Shown piece by piece: positions 35,172-47,400 of a DNA stretch of 64,000 bases. Numbering within the stretch: the first letter of the stretch is position 1; each line of letters starts with the position of its first letter. This DNA comes from Serpula lacrymans var. lacrymans S7.9 (lineage: Eukaryota; Basidiomycota; Agaricomycetes; Boletales; Serpulaceae), in the NCBI RefSeq assembly GCF_000218685.1, contig NW_006763290.1, positions 1,235,329-1,299,328 of the forward strand, read 5' to 3'. Both the position numbers and the translations under genes were made by a program. The notes beneath the pieces were generated by a model. It did not search any database, was not told the origin of the DNA, and was given only the letters and a program-made list of their open reading frames with translations.

Positions 35172-35588
35172 TGTAACAACCAAGAGTTAGTTACTCTGGT
35201 ACACACAGGAACACACTATAAAGGTAGTAAATGGGGAGTGGTTACCCCTTAGGCTGCAGAGAGTTTGTTGGTTAACAACAGGAGGACTTGCTAAGGAGTC
35301 TCCTGGATCTATTGGGGTATATATACTAATACAGAGTATTTGTACTTATATACTGTACAGTTGATAAAGTTAGTGGCTGATGATGTCATGGGGCCTAGCC
35401 TGCATGACCAGCTCCACTGTGTGAGAGAGTTGTATCTAAAATAAGAATAAGACAATGTGGTGTGAGAAAAAGGAGTTTTGAACAAAAGGGGAAGTGCCGG
35501 GTGGCACTATGTGTGAAAGCTAAAGTGTACAAGGTTAAAGCAGAGAATGAAAAAGAAGGAAAGGTCCGAAAATTGTGTTATCGTAACA
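35172..35588 (-). repeat. solo LTR, family B
   Basis: 417 bp. On the plus strand TGTAACAACCAAGAG...GTTATCGTAACA, with an exact CTTGC duplication (35,167-35,171 and 35,589-35,593). Removing it joins two minus-strand open stretches in frame (GTIEQ to VSEEANLLHQ). Confidence 0.93.
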
Positions 35589-35593
35589 CTTGC

Positions 35594-36207
35594 TCAATTG
35601 TCCCAAGTCCCAACCAAAATGAACTGAATGGTTGCTGATGTAACTGGGTGCAATTCTTTAACATGATATCGATACCAACCGGGGTACATACAACTTGCCA
35701 GGTGATTGACTTTCCAGTGAGAATCACAGTATTGCAGTTCTTCGAAGTTTGACTCCATCCACAACCAGTACAAATTTTGGATCCATATGAGAGCCTTGCC
35801 CCACATTTTCAGAGCTGCACCTTTCCTGTGCAAGTGACAGAATATCTTCGATGAAAATAGCTGCATTTCATGGGCATGATCTGATGACACAGGCACACCA
35901 TGCTTGTCCTCAATATGCGGGTATAAAATGTTCACACCCTCAACCATCCGAGCAGGTCCATTAGCCAATAATTTTGAGCCAACCGCTTTTGTGCTGTGAA
36001 TTGGTTCCGCAATTAGTTCCACAATAACGGTAAAACCCTTCTTGACCTTCTTTGAAATGTTGTATTAGTTCCGGTACCGAAACTTTATCATGGGGTAATC
36101 TTTAGGTTTCAAAACTCCAAGATTCTCTATTTTCGCAGACTCAGGTGAGTCTATAGAGAATTCATCAACATCAAATTTAGTTGAAGCAGATGCACCTGTG
36201 ACTCCCA
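35594..36207 (-). pseudogene. unidentified protein relic interrupted by LTR-B and R4
   Basis: Minus-strand frame 36,022-35,594 (143 codons) has no obvious low complexity: PARMVEGVNILYPHIEDKHG, then EMQLFSSKIFCHLHRKGAAL and YPGWYRYHVKELHPVTSATI. Coding-like sequence continues upstream to 36,207 (ASASTKFDVDEFSIDSPESA) with one stop. It continues downstream past the solo LTR. Repeat R4 replaces what lies further upstream. I do not recognise the family. It may be a transposon-associated protein. Confidence 0.5.
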
Positions 36208-36483
36208 TGTAACGCCTCTAATTAGAAGTGATATCACCTGCGTGACACATTTCTAATTAGAGGCGTTAGGGCGCTTGCGGGCCTCTTTTATTATCTCCGG
36301 AATACTGTATGGATTGGGAGGGACTTGGTGCAACAACTACAGCTGCTAAATTAGGGTTTGTAACTGTACAGTTTGACGTCATCCTGTCCTGCGGCTCTTC
36401 CCCCTGCCGGTAATTAAAGTTCAACCGCTGCCTAGTACACGGTAAGTTCCGGTTCAAGTTCTGCTCCGCAGTGTCTAACAACA
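36208..36483 (+). repeat. R4 repeat, copy 1
   Basis: About 276 bp, TGTAACGCCTCTAATTAGAAG...GTGTCTAACAACA. It opens with a palindrome-like pair (AACGCCTCTAATTAGAA and TTCTAATTAGAGGCGTT) about 20 bp apart and contains TGACGTCA near 36,375. An inverted copy is at 41,652-41,937. TG/CA ends and size suggest a solo LTR, but no target-site duplication is visible. Confidence 0.65.
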
Positions 36484-36599
36484 GGCATCTAATCACTCAC
36501 ATGACAATCAACAAGACATGTCTCAAGCGTGCCTCCTCATACGCCAACAAAAAGACGCAACGCCAACACGTTCTCAGTGCTATAATGTAGAAGTTTGAT

Positions 36600-38430
36600 A
36601 GGTATACCTTAGATTATGCCACTCACACCATGTAAAAGTACGAATAAAATCAATAGAAACGATCATAATAAAGTTGTCACTGATATCACCTTCAAACATC
36701 ACCGGACATGTGCACAATACCTTCAAGCATACGCGACGTCTCCTGCAGTCCTTCTTCATCTTCCTCCTCTTCCTCTAAATCTTCCTCAAGATCATCTTGA
36801 ACGCGCTCTTGTCCATTGTGCGGCCCAGGATCGTTGTCCGGTGTATTTGATGTAGTTGATAGGGCTAAGGATTGCCACTTTGCTTGCATTCTCACCAGGG
36901 CCTGTAAGTACGCTCTCTCCTGGAACTATGGTCCCACTGAAGCCTGGTAGATACGAAATCTCAACAAAGCAAGTGACATGCACATTATTGAAATGACCCC
37001 TTTCCTAACAATGGAGTCTGATTTGATGTGCAAGAGCCGGGGTGAAGATACGTGTTTGGTCTCCGCATGTACGGAATAAAAATGCATACTCAACCACCTC
37101 TTTCCATTTCAAAGTGCGGCGAGGGGGTTGTAGTGATCTAGCAGCGGCATTGTATTTCTCTAGTGCTGTTTAAATAGCTGCAGACCGCACCTGAAGTGCT
37201 TTTGCAATATGTTTCCACAAAGCATACCCTAGTATATCATCACTTCATAAATATGTAGTATTTTGAATAATAAAAAACTCACCGGTTTGCAACCAATTCA
37301 TTTTTGTAAGTTCAAACATACGTGCAACAACCAGGCCTTCAAGTTGATCCAGCGCCCTTTGGTACTTGCGTATGGCAACAAGTTTGCCTGCATTTTGCCA
37401 TTTAGGTGATTCTGACGTCCAATGTACGGTGATGTTGAGCATGACTTCCAGCTGGTGAATTGCCTTGAGTTTTGTTGTGTGTTCTTCGAGTGCATGGCGG
37501 CGCAGTCTCCAGTTTTTGTGTCAAGCCATTGGATGACCCATGTAGCATCCAGGCTTTGGTCGTAGCATTGAGTTTGTCTCTGCATGATCAGAGCTTTTCA
37601 ATTGATGTAAGAAGGTAACAAGCTCACTCTGTTGCCTGGAGTTTGTTCAACTTCTGCCAGTATTCCATTTGTAAGGTCTTTTCTTCAGGTTCCTTGCAAA
37701 GGCCTTGCAGGTACGTCTTTTCCTCCTTAAGCCATCATTCAAAAATGGCCTCGTCAACAATGTGAAGTCCTCCCATAGCCCGTGCCACATTAGCGGGTCC
37801 TGTAGCCAGAATATTAAGTGCTTGTTTGTAGTTATCATACAGAAAATTGCCTAGCTGTGCATAGGTGTAAATGTAATATACGCAAAAAGGGGGGACACTT
37901 ACTGAGATTTTGGTAGACTTCAAATGTATTGTTGTGTTCAAAGTATGTGATGATGGCTTGTTTCCTGTGAAAGGCACTGCTTTACCTCGTTGGAGATGCT
38001 AGTGTGTTTGACTTTGAAAATGCGCACTTGCAACCTTCTAAGTCTTCAAGACCGAGTTTTTTGATGTAGGTAGCGAGATGGTCGAGCTGGCAGAGGCGTC
38101 TGTGGGCATGGCCGTGGAAGGCACTAACCAAGCATGTGTGATCCAGACGGCAGGCTTTTTCTCGAAGAGAACTTTTGCAAAGCGTAGTCTTGAACTTGCA
38201 GTTGATATTGAACCCCCCAGCAAGGCCGTCACCAAATGTATTAAGTAACTTCTCTACTACAGCCAAAGGATATTTAGCACTGTGAATACAATCTAAACAT
38301 CAAAAAATGATATAAGAAGAGACTTACAGTTCACCACTCTGTACCATGTCAGCAATGAGCAAATAGAATCTGTGCCTACAGAGCCAGGAACATCCCTGTC
38401 TCGTTGAAAACACCCCACATCTTTTTCGTC
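36600..38430 (-). pseudogene. KDZ-type transposase relic (C-terminal half)
   Basis: Minus strand. 38,420-38,330 gives ETGMFLALCRHRFYLLIADM. After an intron, 38,266-37,982 gives EKLLNTFGDGLAGG, CKFKTTLCKS, AFHGHAHRRLCQLDHLATYI and LGLEDLEGCKCAFSKSN. 37,977-37,735 gives NYKQALNILATGPANVARAM after another intron. Decayed frames to 36,900 keep blocks such as WQKL and KYQRALDQLEGLVVARMFEL. An acidic Glu-rich tail lies at 36,895-36,692. These blocks are those of Kyakuja-Dileera-Zisupton transposases of mushroom fungi. There are many stops, and the N-terminal half is missing. Confidence 0.82.
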
Positions 38431-40074
38431 ACATTATTCTTCATATTTTTCCATCAACCAGCGCAACTTCAGGCAGCCAAATTTCTGGGGCTCTTAGCTT
38501 GATCATAATCTCCAAACCAATGTGGCTAGTAGCTCCCTGGAGCATTGTCTACCACGTCCTTTTGGCCAACTTATGGGACGTCCCAGAAGCCTAATGGGAT
38601 ATCCCAGCAATCATAAAGGTGTCTGGGGTCCACATGACAATTTCTTCCATGGCATTTAAAAGTTACTTATGAGGCGTTAATGGAATAAAGAAATAGATAA
38701 CTTAGTTTGAGCAGTGGTAGTAATGCAACACATATAGTACACCTTATAGATTGCAAAGCATATGGGATGATAAGCTTGCCATTTGTGTGAATATAAGAGG
38801 AAAGCCTTTATGTGGTATGATAATGTAATCAAAGTTATATAAGGTGGCATTACACAAATTATCAGACTCCCCACATCCTAATAATTGTAATTGCAGGTGT
38901 TGATGTCTTTCCTTACATTATGAGCTAGCAGCAGCATGTTACAATCACTCATGAATCTGTGAAGCTAATGATAACTTGGTTACATCAGAAAAACAAATTA
39001 AATTCAAGAATATATCTAAAAGTTATACTGCAGTAGACATGAAGTTTTACTTGTGTAATTCAATCTACTGAAAATACTGTACTAATATAACCTTGAGTTT
39101 GTTGCATTGTTACAGTGCAGACAAACAAATTCTGATTTTTTGTAACTTTTGCACAAAGTTAGAGCAACAAAGCTTCAAAGCAAATGCCTTTCAAATAAAA
39201 TACTTGCATTACCCAAATAATGAAGTTAGCCTGATTTTTGTGACAGTCACAGTGATATATGTGAGGAAAATTTTAATCTGTAATATGGGGTCCTATGAGT
39301 TCAACTGTCATAATGTTTGATGTCTGGTCATTGAATGTTATTTGAATGTAATCCTTGTAGTGATTGCTTGTAATCTAATTATCTTGCGAGGAGCTTGATT
39401 AGTGAGTGATGCAATGGTGTGATGAACTCAAACTTAAAAGCTGCCATGAGAAAGGAATGTTTAGGTTGTGCCCATAAGATATCCTGGGGTATCTGTTTAT
39501 TGCCCACAGGGAATCAGAACTGGACTTATGGGGATAACCAGTTAGTACAATAGAACACCCACCAGTAGTAGCATGGGACATTCAAGTTAGATCACAGGAC
39601 AACTAAGTTGGACCATGGGATATTCTAGTGGTACCATGGGACATTCCAGTAGTAGTACCACAGGGATATCAGGATGTCAGAACTGGACCATGGGATATAT
39701 AATTAGTACTATTGGGACACCTAAGTTAGACCAATGGGACATCCTAGTGGTGCCACAGGATTTTTCAAGTTGGACCATGGGAAATATATCTTGGACCATG
39801 GGACATTCTAGCAGTACTACCATTGAGAAGCACACTAAGCTCTCAGAATAAACATCACATATATGTGAAGTAAAGCATAAAGGAGATAGATGAAGCGTGT
39901 GAAACACAATAACAGCTACTTGTAATAGAGGTGAATTAACAATAAAAAGGGATGGCCATAGAATAACATCAAAGTAGTAGGCATAGACAAGAGATGGCTA
40001 GTATCAAACAGATAACTCCAAAACAAATCTCAATAACAACCTGAATCAGACAAACCAGACCCCATAGTCTTATT
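38431..40074. other. AT-rich block with a degenerate CCATGGGA-type repeat
   Basis: No gene recognised. Between about 39,540 and 39,825 the word CCATGGGA recurs (39,613; 39,634; 39,688; 39,774; 39,796) within loosely repeated units of the form GGACCATGGGAYATTCTAG. Related words (ATGGGACGTCCCA, ATGGGATATCCCA) occur at 38,570-38,610. Confidence 0.5.
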
Positions 40075-40878
40075 CATCAGGAAAAACCCTTCTGCTATAT
40101 AGCGCTATATAGCCACCACCTATATATATAAATGCATTCATAGAAACTATAGTACTATCAGTGCAATCATAGCTCTTATAGCTCTTATAGCATAGTAGTA
40201 GGCAAAATCTTAACCAAGGGGAGAAGTATCTATAATTTGCTCAAACTATGGATTCATCTAATAAACTTGTTCAATAATAAAAAGAGGCCAAAAGTGTTTG
40301 GAGTCAAGTATATTATTATAGGCAAGGTACTATAAGTGCTCTTATAGCCTATAGCAGCCTACATAGCTCCTATAGCTGTGAAGGTCATAGTTATAATATA
40401 GTTCAAGGTGCTTAAAAGGGCTAATAAATCATACAGTATTAATTAATTATGTAGCCTGTATTGGTGAAATAGTAGTTTGTATCTTTGATATTTATAAAAT
40501 AAGAATAATAATTTATCCAAATATAAGTAGTGACAATGAGTAAAAAAATAATCTAAATCCATGAAAGGTCAATATATAACACCTGTATGATATATTTTAT
40601 AAGCTCTCATGGTGTAGTGGATAAATGTGATGTGTGGTGATAGGTTGCTTAGTCACCCAAAAGCTGACTAGCAGGTTGAGAGTTCAAATCAATCCTGTCT
40701 GTGTTAAAAAATTTTTATCAGCCACACAACAATTTCCAACATCTATAAGAGCATTTATAGAGCTATATGAGGCTCTATAGATGGCAGAGGTTCTATAACA
40801 GGTTTGACTACTATAACAGCTTTATGAGTACTTATAGTGCTATAGAGCTCTATATAGCTACCCCTATTTTTCCTGATG
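40075..40878 (+). mobile_element. R1 repeat, copy 3 (inverted relative to copies 1 and 2)
   Basis: 804 bp, CATCAGGAAAAACCC...TATTTTTCCTGATG. The box A-like TGGTGTAGTGG (about 40,610-40,620) and a B-like AGTTCAAATC (about 40,681) read on the plus strand. Sequence is very close to copy 1 read in reverse. Confidence 0.85.
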
Positions 40879-41242
40879 TAAATGAAAGCATCAAGGCATT
40901 TCTACGCAAACAGGATGCCAAGCAGAGTGTGCTGGCGTCAAAGAATGACCTCTCACTTGACCGGATAAAGCAACTTGTCACCTTTGGAACAAATTACAAG
41001 AAAACTTATGCACCAAATGTATACAACGCAATCGTGCATGCAAAGGCCATGGAAATAAATCAAGGTTAGTCTATTTTACTTGTATATTGACTACCAAATT
41101 GCTGATGAGATCTGTAGACCTACCTGTGGGCGAGAAGAAAAGACTGACAACACTACAGAGTCTAGCAAGCAATAGCCAGGATCTCACTCCAGCCTAAAAG
41201 GTAAAGCTCTGCGACATGCTCTGTGAGAGCTGGGAGCTCAAA
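40879..41242 (+). other. unidentified open stretch, possible exon
   Basis: From the end of R1 to about 41,065 the plus strand is open: NESIKAFLRKQDAKQSVLAS, then RIKQLVTFGTNYKKTYAPNV, ending at a GTTAGT donor-like site. Amino-acid content looks like real protein, but I recognise no family. It may belong with a second open stretch at 42,449-42,550. Confidence 0.35.
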
Positions 41243-41651
41243 TGTAACAACCAAGAGTTAGTTACTCTGGCGCACACAGAACACACTATAAGGAAGATGA
41301 TGAGGGAGTGGTTACCCCTTGAGCTGCAGAGAGTTTGTTGGTATACAACAGGAGGACTTGCTGAGGAGTCTCCCGGATCTATTGAGGTATATATACTACT
41401 ACAGGTTGTTTTTACATGCTGTACTATACAGTTAATAAAGCAGTGGCTGATGATGTCAGAGGACGCAGCCCATGTGACCAGCTCCACTGCGTGAGAGACT
41501 TGTACCTAAAGTAAGAATAAAGGCAGCGCAGCGCAAGAAAGAGAAGTTTGAACACAAAGGAAAGTGCCACATGGCACAGGGTGTGAAAACTACAGTATAA
41601 AGTTAAAGAGGAGAATGAAAATTAAAGGTCCGAAAATTGTGTATCGTAACA
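41243..41651 (-). repeat. LTR, family B
   Basis: 409 bp. On the plus strand TGTAACAACCAAGAG...GTATCGTAACA. The flanks TCAAA and GACGC do not match, and the right side continues directly into R4 copy 2. One side may therefore have been rearranged after insertion. Confidence 0.88.
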
Positions 41652-41937
41652 GACGCCTGTTGTTAGATGCTGCGGAGCAGAACTTGAACCGGAACTTACC
41701 GTGTACTAGGCAGCGGTTGAACTTTAATTATCGGCGGGAGGAAGAACCGCAGGACAGGATGACATCAAACTGTACAGTTGCAAACCCTAATTTAGCAGCT
41801 GTAGTTGTTGCACCAAGTCCCTCCCAATCCATGCGGTATTCCGGAGATAATAAAAGAGGCCCGCAAAGCGCCCTAACACCTCTAATTAGAAATGTGTCAC
41901 GCAGGTGATATCACTTCTAATTAGAGGTGTTACATGG
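41652..41937 (-). repeat. R4 repeat, copy 2
   Basis: Inverted copy of 36,208-36,483, with the same AATTAGA palindrome pair at its right end (41,880-41,935). Its outer flank, TGGGAGTCACAGGTGA, is identical to that of copy 1. Confidence 0.65.
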
Positions 41938-42628
41938 GAGTCACAGGTGAAGATGTTTTCTTATAAATGAACCAATCAATACAGCCACTATCAGTAAAAT
42001 CAAAAACATAAATATTTGTGGTAAAATACTCTAAGATCATCATCTTGAGCTCTTTGATTTGACTCATTACAGCATTGTAACTAATCCCATTATAGGACCT
42101 ATCTATATTTGGTGATAGCTCTGGTGATAATGAACACATTGTCAACAGTTGCTGCATTGTTTACCAATGAAAAAATGAGTATATGGTATTTAATTTCACT
42201 CAAACTGACCATAGCTGACTTCAATGAACTTTCTATCATAGCCAAACTTGTCATATCACTATTATTCTGGTTTTCCGGGATTGTCAGTCTCATGATAAAA
42301 TATGGTATAGTGATAGGTAACTCAAAAAAAATATTACTTCTTATATCCATTCTCTGCCAGTAAGTTTGAACTCTGAGCCTCTGATTGCCAACACCAACTC
42401 TATCATTTTATCTTATCACAAGCAATCTCTATAGACACTGATCACTTTTTGTTGCGCAAGAATATTCTGGTTCTCAATGTTACTGGTATTTCATCAGACT
42501 GGGACACATATTCACTCAAATTTAGTCCTACAGAGCCAGGAGAGTTGGTATGTTTCAATTTACTTGTTTTTTACTCATTTTTTTCAACTATATTAGACTC
42601 TCGTTGTCAAAGTAAAAAAGGACAAGAC
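41938..42628. other. unassigned decayed sequence
   Basis: The plus strand has a short coding-like stretch at about 42,440-42,550 (LLRKNILVLNVTGISSDWDT) of unknown family. No other motif recognised. Confidence 0.3.
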
Positions 42629-42978
42629 TGTAATGACCAAGTGTTTCTTACTCTGGCGCACAACTCAGACAAGCAAGAGAAGAAGAGAGAAAGGAGGGAT
42701 CACCCCTCAGGTTTCAACAAGTTTGTTGTGCTAGACAACAGGAGGACTCGCTGAGTCCTTCCCCATGTATTGCTCCTGTATATATACTAAAATACATCAG
42801 GTACTGTACAGTTGTAAATAAAGTTTAAAGTCCAATGTTTAGCATGTGACCAGTCACATGGTGAGCCTAGACACCGGTCAGGTGATGTGTCACATGACTG
42901 GTCATGTGACATGGAAAATGAAAAGTAAAAGTACAAAAAAGTGAAGCGTAAGTAGTTGCTGGTATGTTAATTGTAACA
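42629..42978 (-). repeat. LTR, family C
   Basis: 350 bp. On the plus strand TGTAATGACCAAGTG...GTTAATTGTAACA, the same family as 29,360-29,780, including the CATGTGAC/GTCACATG palindromes. Flanks AAGAC and AATTA do not form a duplication. It abuts the 3' end of the transposase relic at 42,979. Confidence 0.82.
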
Positions 42979-45000
42979 AATTATGCGGGCTGCACGAACA
43001 AGCTTGCAATAATTCTTCCAGTATTTGTCTGCAAAGACTCCATAAAAGAGTGCAGGGCCTAGACCAAAGACGTAGAGAAGATACTCCCAGGCTTTGTAGC
43101 CTGTGTTTATCTTCTCTGCAGGATTTTGAGGAGACCTGTTGAAAGATCCAGGAAGGTGCATAGTTGCATTTGCGACAGCTTGACCACGTTGGACTGACAT
43201 TTCAGATATCTCCTGTTAGAATGGCCCAGTCCCAGTTCAATTTGTCATTGTCTTTATTGCACTCAAATGTCCCACGCCAGAGTGGAATAAGTAGGTCCAG
43301 GATGTTGATCGAGATGAGATGCATAATGTCAGAGCCAAAACAGAATAGGATGGGGAGAATGTGGGATGGTTGTAAGCCCAATAGTATACTGGGTTTTGAG
43401 ATACAGGTTTCCAAACAGTTGTTCTTGTTAGTTTTGGTGATTCTGCACCTTTGTGCTACCTATATATTTTCATTCCTTTCTCTATCTATTCTTCTATCAT
43501 TCACTATTGATTGTGTTCTCTATTATTTCGCCTTTGTGGCTGCTTTGTTTACCTTTGTTTACAAAACTTCGGACAGTACTGCAGAGTCCAATACTTCCTA
43601 TTCTCTAGTTACTCACATTGGACTCTAGGTACTGTATACCTGTCATACTCTCTAATAATAAAGTTACTCACATTGGACTCTAGTTCCAGTCCCTGATTGC
43701 TCTCAGCAAGTGGCTAGACACTTCCTTCAAGCTTTGTTCTTAATAGTTCTTGTATTGACTTTTGTTTGGAGACTGAACAACCTTACTTAGATTTTTGTGG
43801 TATCATTTTGAAGATGCAGTGGGGAGTGCACAAATGATAATGTTTTTATGAGAGCAACTCTCATTGTCATAGTTGTTTGGCTTCAAAAGAGCTGGATAGT
43901 AGTGAGACATATTTGATTTATGTCATCCTACAAGGCCACAAAAGATGCAGCAGCCGTATTTGCCATGATAGCCTACAAGACTCATAATGTAGATCATGGC
44001 AGGACCATCTGCTGAGCTCACAAAAATGTATGGATTGTTGGTGAATAGCAATTTTTTATGTGCGTCCCATGCTTGGAAACCCTCCTTTTGAATTTCCGAG
44101 GCATGATGTTAGCCCGGGTACAGGAATAACCTGAGATTCTTGGGCTTGTTAGGACCAGGGATAAACCCGCCTGGAAAGATGTGTTTTCTCTTGTATCGTT
44201 TGTCTGGTGAGAGATTGAATGTCACCCAGATGTACATTAAGCAATCCAAAGCCTTGTAGATACAATTGAGTGCCATCAATTGATAGCATGAGGACAGGGT
44301 CCTTTGGTTTAATATGGTCATTTTTGACTTTGTCAAGGTAGAATTTGCCAGATTATATATTGTTGAATGTTTGTACTGATTGTGTTGTCTTGAGCTCTTC
44401 AAAAATCCTGGTGGTTTCCCTATGACAATACATCATGTTTTTAGCTCCTTTAGGGTCTTGCCGTAACACCTGTAACTGCGGGCCAATGGGGATTATGTGA
44501 AAGGTTTGTCATGGAATTTTCTTTTGACCATTACTTTGTGCTAGATGAAACTGGTTATAGTGGGGTTTGTTGCATAGAGGACATGAGTCAAGCTGAGAAA
44601 AAGGACCTGTAAATGTGGGGCATGGCAAGATGCACATATCATGTACAAGGGATTGTATGCCGCTGAGCTCAGCTACTAGCCTTTTGACCTGATAAAAGGA
44701 GAGGATTTTTTCAGCATATTCTGGGTGTAGTCAATGATAGACATCTCAAAATTTGTTGTAGACATTTTCTGACAAGTTGATGATAGAAAGAAATAAGTTG
44801 ATTGATGCTCGTACATGGGGGTCATCAATATTGAGTTGTTCTTGGGTTGGATTTTGGAGCTGTTCAAGGAACTTGAGAGTTGTTCTGGTATATTTTGTCT
44901 TAGCTGATGTTCTTCATCTTGCAGATCAATGGGAATGTTGGGGTTTCTGCAATAAGGTGCATGTCAATATCATGTTCATTCAGGGACAAGTCTAGCTCCT
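42979..45000 (-). pseudogene. DNA-transposase relic (tnp2/Plavaka-like)
   Basis: Minus-strand blocks in order: about 44,870-44,780 (SINLFLSIINLSENV, with a stop), 44,700-44,560 (YQVKRLVAELSGI, CPLCNKPHYN), 44,320-44,200 (PVLMLSIDGTQLY), 44,180-44,100 (IFPGGFIPGPNKPKNLRLFL), 44,010-43,900 (VSSADGPAMIYIM and a GKYGCCIFC cysteine motif), 43,414-43,202 (FCFGSDIMHLISINI, IPLWRGTFECNK) and 43,200-42,979 (YLLYVFGLGPALFYGVFADK). I recall this series from Agaricomycete transposases. LTR-E is inserted between two blocks. It contains stops and several frame changes. Confidence 0.75.
43426..43745 (+). repeat. LTR-E-like element, copy 2
   Basis: 320 bp, nearly identical to 19,175-19,495, with an exact GTTCT duplication (43,421-43,425 and 43,746-43,750). 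It interrupts the minus-strand transposase relic. Confidence 0.9.
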
Positions 45001-45596
45001 TTGCAGTGTTCTTTGCAATTGCACAAGCATTATTGTTTTTTGGAAGAATTGGCTTGCATTATTGTAGTTACTAGTACAATAAACTATCTGTGGTTTCAGC
45101 ATTTGTGGTGTTTTAACATGACACTTGCTATCAACCCCCTCCTTAGCTTTTCAAAAAGTGCTGGCTATCAAATATAAGTCATCTGTGGTGTTTTACATTA
45201 TAATTGCGATTATTATGCCTGCAGAACCCCACAATGTAGGTCTGCAAACTCTTAGCGGTTCCAAGCCAGGCATGCTCAACCCATCCCAAGTCTCCCGCTT
45301 ATTACAAGACCCTGGCTCGGAGGGGGGCAGGCAGGGGCAAGTAGTGTTGGTGGGAGACTAGGTTGAATGGTGATGGGGGTCCAAGCGGATGTTGAACTCT
45401 TCTATTTCAATGTTAGTCTCTTCAGGCCATTAAACAACAATTTAATTAGGATTGTTGTCGATTTGTTTGATTGATTAAGCACAAGATGCAAAAGGTAACA
45501 TCATTATTCATCAGCAAAGGTTCTCCAGTTTTGCTTGTGTTAGATGAGGGTGATTCACTATAGTATTCTGCATCATAGATAAGCTGAGTTTGAATA
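45001..45596. other. unassigned spacer
   Basis: Sequence between two transposase relics on the same strand. A short plus-strand open stretch (45,125-45,361) has no recognisable motif. No repeat ends seen. Confidence 0.35.
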
Positions 45597-46740
45597 TTAC
45601 TCAGCTGATGATGTCATTTTTCTAGAAACTTCTAAATGATCATGTGATAAGTGTCCAAGATGGGGCTTCATTCCCACAATCATGTGCAGCGGTGACACAT
45701 TTAGATTCATGCCACCTGCCTGTGCTGTGTTCCACCAATCTCTGGCCCACATCTCATTGTAAATCCTGTGAGATTTTGAAGCATTGGTGAAGATGCGCTT
45801 GGGCCTGTAGACAATGACCTTGGCATGAGCTGGATTTCCTAGCAAGGACTTGATAGCTTCAATAAAATCACGATGATAAACCATATGCTTATGCTGAGGA
45901 CTATTCCTGAACCACAATTCTCTAGTTTTCCAAGTAGCATATTCTGGAACACAATCAACCAGCTTATGGAGCCCATATATGTTATGGTAGGATAGACCTA
46001 ATTTATCCGTCACCTTGGTTGAAATAGATAAATCAGTATATGTGCTTGAAAGAGAGAAGAGGTGACGTACCCCTGGTATTGTCATTAATGTATCAAATGA
46101 TATATGGCCTATTCCATCCTGTATAGCCCAGCAAGCAACCCTCCAGTCTAGCTCTGACGCAAAGGGTGCAAAAATGTTCCCTGATCCATCTGACATATCT
46201 GAATCCATATCCATATCCCCATCCATATCCTCAGCTCCAAATTCTCTCCTCCATCTTTCATATACTGTTTTATCCATCCTAATCACCTTGCCTGCAGGAG
46301 GGTGTGGTACCTCAATACACTCCTCATCATTTTCATCAGGAAGCTTTGAGGGTCCAGCCATATTCTTCTCAGATTCTGTGGGAATAAGGTCATAGAGACA
46401 ATCATAGTAGTCATCCACCACATCTTCTGGGTCTTCATCCATAAGTCTAAGTTCATCAGCTAACATATCAGGTACTTCCCTTATCTCCATATCATTGCCC
46501 TTATAAAGTTCTCCTGGAATTGTCAAACTTTATAGCTTCCCTTTGTTATACCACTTGCAGCTTCTTGCTGACAACAGATAGGATATCAGGCCCTAGGGAG
46601 TTTTAAGCTTCTTGTGACAAACAGAACAGATTGTAGGATCCTCCTCCGTAGACATAGAGAGGGAGGCACCTACTGGATCAGATGGATGGGCATTTACGTG
46701 ACAAGCACAATGACGGCAAAGGTCAGTGAGGCAAAAATAC
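45597..46740 (-). pseudogene. Plavaka-type transposase relic (N-terminal part)
   Basis: Minus strand. About 46,640-46,545 encodes a C2H2-like finger CSVCHKKLKTP-stop-GLISYLLSARSCKWYNKGKL, followed by a stop. The frame then runs open from 46,526 to 45,597 (309 codons): an acidic segment, PFASELDWRVACWAIQDGIG, VPEYATWKTRELWFRNSP, IEAIKSLLGNPAHAKVIVYR and SHRIYNEMWARDWW. This is the order I recall for Plavaka (CACTA superfamily) transposases. Similarity stops after WWNTAQ, so the catalytic core is gone. Confidence 0.82.
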
Positions 46741-46879
46741 AACAATCTGAATACATATCATTGAACCTAAAGATTACATGTTAAGCTACAGACTACACTG
46801 TGACTGATAGCAATACATTCTATAGGCACAGTTCAGGATTTGCTCATAATTGTAAAATAAAAGACAAAAAAAGTACCTC

Positions 46880-46984
46880 CTTTTACTTTTTCCGACTGCT
46901 ATGGGTGCGTGTTGATCTCAGGTGCTTGCTGACAGGCTCCTCCCCTTTATTTCCATCTGAAGTGTGTTTACTTCCACTTGAAGG
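46880..46984 (-). pseudogene. 3' end of an ORF split by Gypsy-1
   Basis: The minus strand 46,984-46,881 continues, in frame across the Gypsy-1 target site, the frame at 54,356-53,974. It adds a Ser/Lys-rich tail ending SRKK and a TAA stop. See the entry at 53,974-54,362. Confidence 0.6.
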
Positions 46985-47398
46985 TGTTACAATCTCTATT
47001 GGATATTTAAGGACTACTCATTTCTTTTTACTCATCGGTTATACCATCAGACCGATGACTCATTTCCTTCACGTACACTTCCGTTCCTCTCGCATTCACA
47101 GTACCTATTATAGTACTTAGTCCTCAACAAATGGACCTGCCCTAGATAGGACCTAACTCCTATCACCTATTCCTTTCCATTATAAATACCATGTAACAGC
47201 AGTAGTATTCTCTAATACGATTCTACGCAGTTTACGCTTACAAAGCTAGACTCCTAAGATCAGACTTCTATTCAGAAGAAGACCAACTCCCGTTGGAAAA
47301 CCTCCACTCAGAACTATGTTCTCAAACTTGTCTTCGGATAAGTCTCTTTACAAACCTCAACAAACCCTCAGACTTTGTTAAGCACTTTGTGCGTAACA
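46985..47398 (+). repeat. Gypsy-1 5' LTR (family A)
   Basis: 414 bp, TGTTACAATCTC...GTGCGTAACA. TATAAATA at 47,181-47,188 lies 33 nt before AATACGATTCT (47,214-47,224), the inferred start of the RNA. Confidence 0.95.
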
Positions 47399-47400
47399 AA

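Noticed and set aside
39540..39830. A CRISPR-like array or a telomeric or centromeric satellite
   Set aside because: Units are irregular and spacers are not unique. The genome is eukaryotic and no telomeric TTAGGG run is present.
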